Of a DNA stretch of 64,000 nucleotides, positions 61,945-64,000 are shown piece after piece. How positions within the stretch are numbered: position 1 is the first letter of the stretch; each line of letters starts with the position of its first letter. This DNA is from Nitzschia sp. pyKryTriq1 (Eukaryota; Bacillariophyta; Bacillariophyceae; Bacillariales; Bacillariaceae), in NCBI GenBank assembly GCA_956465555.1, contig OY101116.1, forward strand, positions 3,410,001 through 3,474,000, in the 5' to 3' direction. The position numbers and the translations under genes were made by a program. Under the pieces are notes generated by a model. The model was not told where the DNA came from, did not search any database, and was given only the letters and a program-made list of their open reading frames with translations.

Positions 61945-63117
61945 ATGAAAGACTCCTTTGGGTGGCAGGGCCTTACTCTGCGAAACATTGTAATTCTACT
62001 ACTTGGGTTTGCTTCAAGTGGCTTTGGATTGGCATTTCAACGAACGCTCTTTCCTGCTCGTTGCGGCCAAGGACGATACACCTATACTCAGGGGACCTTT
62101 CTTTTCAACGGCGCGCTCACTAATCCTGGCGACAAGGATGGCGAGAAAAAATCCACCGACGCGAACAACAATTCGGGCTATAAATTTGGTGATATCACAC
62201 GTGGGGTTTTGGGGAAACTTCAAAGCCGCGTCAACTCTTTGACGGGCAAGTCCCAGTATGAATTCGGAGATCTTTCGAAATGGCTAGATGCGCAAGCAAA
62301 AGAAGGGGCCATTAAATTGGATCAAGCGGTGAAGAATCAGGTGCAACAATTTACGCAACGACCCGATTATAAGTTTGGAGACATTACAAAAGAATTGATT
62401 CGACGATTCCAAGAGGGAGAATATAATGCGGAAGATATTTGGCTCTTTTTGAGAATTATGCTCATTATCGGGAGGCATGTGTTGCCACCATTGGCGGCCT
62501 CGTTGCCTGTGAAAGTACTGATGGAGCTCATAGAACTATCTATGGCTCAGTCAGTCAGCGAGGATGTCACGAACATGTTGACGGGCGAAGTTGATAAAAG
62601 GATGAAGCAATGGATGGTAGGTGATAAGGACTATCGACTAGGTGACATCTCAAAGAAAATATTGAAAGAAAAGAGTCAAGTAGTAAGCGAAATGGCAAAA
62701 GCAGCAGCAGGAAAATTGACCGAGAAGGATGTAAACGAATTCGGTGACATTACCAAGAATTTGTGGCTTAGGTACTCGGAAGGCAAAAAGAAAGCCAAGG
62801 GCCGTAAAGAAGACGAAGCGACCACCACCGAACTGCCGTCTTCTACTGGTGAATCATCGATCATGTCACATGCTCAAAGCGGAGCAGCAACGATCTCGCC
62901 CGAGACCTCTATTATTACTGCGATGGACGAATCAGCAATGGATGCGTTTGAAGCGTGGGATAAACAATTTCTTGCGGCTAACAAAAACAAAGCAGACGAA
63001 TCTAACACCAACGCAACATACTTTCAGCAGTGGGACGAGGCGCTATTGGAAGCCAACAGAAAAGGCGACAGCACGGTGACTTTGAAGAGAAAACAAATTG
63101 AGGGTGCTACTTCATGA
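61945..63117 (+). CDS. Membrane-anchored protein with five FGDI repeats
   Basis: A single exon encodes 390 aa. An N-terminal hydrophobic helix (LRNIVILLLGFASSGFGLAF) may be a signal anchor. Five copies of a short motif follow: YKFGDITRGVL (near residue 79), YEFGDLSKWLD (105), YKFGDITKELI (142), YRLGDISKKIL (230) and NEFGDITKNLW (264). Consensus [YN]-x-[FL]-G-D-[IL]-[TS]-[KR]. Each is followed by an amphipathic helix. A second hydrophobic helix (WLFLRIMLIIGRHVLPPLAA) lies between repeats 3 and 4. The family is not known to me by name; similar FGD motifs may exist in plant and algal plastid proteins. The C-terminal 120 residues are polar. Confidence 0.7.
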   Translation: MKDSFGWQGLTLRNIVILLLGFASSGFGLAFQRTLFPARCGQGRYTYTQGTFLFNGALTNPGDKDGEKKSTDANNNSGYKFGDITRGVLGKLQSRVNSLTGKSQYEFGDLSKWLDAQAKEGAIKLDQAVKNQVQQFTQRPDYKFGDITKELIRRFQEGEYNAEDIWLFLRIMLIIGRHVLPPLAASLPVKVLMELIELSMAQSVSEDVTNMLTGEVDKRMKQWMVGDKDYRLGDISKKILKEKSQVVSEMAKAAAGKLTEKDVNEFGDITKNLWLRYSEGKKKAKGRKEDEATTTELPSSTGESSIMSHAQSGAATISPETSIITAMDESAMDAFEAWDKQFLAANKNKADESNTNATYFQQWDEALLEANRKGDSTVTLKRKQIEGATS

Positions 63118-63651
63118 CATGACCCACCAGCACAGACATGGGTAAATTTTATAGAAAAGCTACCGGTAGAGTACAAGTACCTGAGATGAAAAAATGCGAG
63201 AAAGATATCTTTCCGCTGGATCGACCCGCTCGACCGCACTTTCATGCGGGTTTATTTGAAGATACTCCGCCGACCGCCGAAGGATCCAAAATATGGGCTT
63301 CGCCTTGTACGAGTACACACTACATACGTACCGGTAATAGAGTGTCGTCGACGACTACCGGTATACTACCAGGGTACTGGTAACGTACCGGTACTGTAGA
63401 GGGTAGAGGTGTTACTAATATCGCCCCTATGTACCGGTACCAGGACCCATGTTTCATCTCTCTACTCGTACCATTTTAATTTATCCGATCGTTGCGTTCT
63501 CCGCCTCGTTATCCTAAACCCATCTATCGTCCAAATGAGGCTCCAGAGGGAAATCATGAACCGCTAGAGAGAGAGAGAGAGTCCAACGTCCAACCAGAGC
63601 ACTGGAACAACACGCGCAACTTGACCGATCTCGCCGAAGGCATTCGTTGAG
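63118..63651. promoter_or_regulatory. Spacer with a strong GTAC island
   Basis: No gene is seen. Units near 63162-63180 (CTACCGGTAGAGTACAAG) are followed by a dense island at 63307-63445 with four TACCGGTA palindromes. An AG microsatellite lies near 63566-63582. The gene at the right edge starts at 63652. Confidence 0.5.
63307..63445. repeat. GTAC-rich island
   Basis: About 140 bp with GTACGAGTAC, TACCGGTAATAG, CTACCGGTATAC, ACGTACCGGTACTG and TGTACCGGTACCAGG. It lies 205-345 bp upstream of the edge gene. Confidence 0.7.
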
Positions 63652-64000
63652 ATGCCGAGCCTCGTGGTCTGTTCAAGAAGGACCCCATTTTCTGGGGACG
63701 AACTTCGCTTCTTTTGTGTATGTGAATGTTTGTTTCGGATTCTTCAGCTGGCTCTGGGTCTGGCTTTGATCGCCTACACAACGAATCAGAAAAACCACGT
63801 CTCGAAGATTGATATCCAGTCCCTGACATGTGAAGAGGGTGGAGATTTCTCGGCTTTCGCCAGCCACGCCGTTTCAATATTGTATGCACAGGCTTCTGTA
63901 TCAATCTGCCTTGCAATTCTTGGAGTCGGTTCAGCGATCCCGATGCTAATCATCTCAAGGAAGGGTACTCCAACAAATTCCGAGCCCAGAAAGAACCTGC
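63652..64000 (+). CDS. Unknown membrane protein, 3' partial at window edge
   Basis: From an ATG after a stop in the same frame (63622-63624), 116 codons stay open to the end of the window. Two hydrophobic helices are visible: LFRILQLALGLALIAYT (about residues 34-50) and SVSICLAILGVGSAIPMLII (about residues 83-102). Between them is a short loop with a Cys and acidic residues (LTCEEGGDFSAFAS). The N-terminus is Arg/Ser-rich. No family is recognised; it looks like the start of a multi-pass protein. It may be spliced, as no intron signals were assessed past the edge. Confidence 0.5.
   Translation, partial: MPSLVVCSRRTPFSGDELRFFCVCECLFRILQLALGLALIAYTTNQKNHVSKIDIQSLTCEEGGDFSAFASHAVSILYAQASVSICLAILGVGSAIPMLIISRKGTPTNSEPRKNL

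Noticed and set aside
63554-63916. Minus-strand frame at the right edge
   Set aside because: It overlaps the plus-strand frame at 63652-64000, which has a better start and two plausible membrane helices; the minus frame is Arg/Ser/Pro-rich as expected for a shadow.
1-64000. CRISPR arrays, integrons, bacterial operons or phage genes
   Set aside because: No regularly spaced direct repeats of CRISPR size, no bacterial gene order, and introns in many genes; the DNA is eukaryotic nuclear.

Overview
The window looks like nuclear DNA of a diatom (stramenopile, red-lineage plastid). Genes are compact, with 0-4 short GT-AG introns of about 70-180 bp. Several proteins start with a signal peptide followed by a diatom-type plastid cleavage site with Phe (TAF, ATAF, VDAF). 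The gene set (condensin II CAP-G2, complex I NDUFB9, a plastid sigma factor, methionine synthase reductase, a heat shock factor, a three-CXC CRC protein) also fits. I cannot assign a species. All splice models below were read by eye, and exon sums were checked for frame; no transcript data were used.

Layout. 0-6.3 kb: 3' part of a PDZ gene, a SET-domain methyltransferase, a CLC chloride/proton exchanger (minus) and a small single-pass protein. 6.5-10.1 kb: two cathepsin Z-like peptidases, head to head; a third copy lies at 19.6-21.2 kb. 10.3-18.9 kb: an unknown Ser-rich protein, nucleolar GTPase NOG2/GNL2, a CRC (CXC) protein and a carnosine N-methyltransferase homologue. 21.8-30.6 kb: a histidine phosphatase, a USP5-type deubiquitinase, a CacyBP-like CS protein and a methionine synthase reductase with two flavodoxin domains. 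31.7-47.9 kb: CAP-G2, plastid sigma-70 factor, diaminopimelate epimerase, NDUFB9, an Fyv7-like rRNA-processing protein, a thylakoid-lumen candidate, a 2H phosphoesterase, a CRAL-TRIO protein and a ZCCHC9-like protein. 50-64 kb: a heat shock factor, an RCC1 protein, a lumenal protein resembling the CcmI C-terminus, a sorting nexin, a two-TM protein, a TruC/RluA pseudouridine synthase, a protein with FGDI repeats and a gene running off the right edge.

The genes are mostly unrelated housekeeping functions and no operon-like logic is seen. A few themes recur: plastid-targeted proteins (sigma factor, DapF, two lumen candidates, perhaps the SET protein), ribosome and RNA biogenesis (NOG2, Fyv7, ZCCHC9, TruC-like) and proteolysis (three cathepsin Z copies, USP5).

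The strongest unexplained signal is a family of GTAC-rich islands, often centred on the palindrome TACCGGTA. They lie upstream of nearly every gene, usually 10-500 bp from the start codon, and are nearly absent from convergent 3' spacers. Other points worth attention are the duplicated FMN domain in methionine synthase reductase, loss of zinc ligands in the USP5 ZnF-UBP domain, intron turnover among the cathepsin Z paralogues, the FGDI-repeat protein, and a long near-perfect hairpin in a decayed relic at 54.2-54.9 kb. No CRISPR array, convincing tRNA, rRNA gene or intact transposable element was found.
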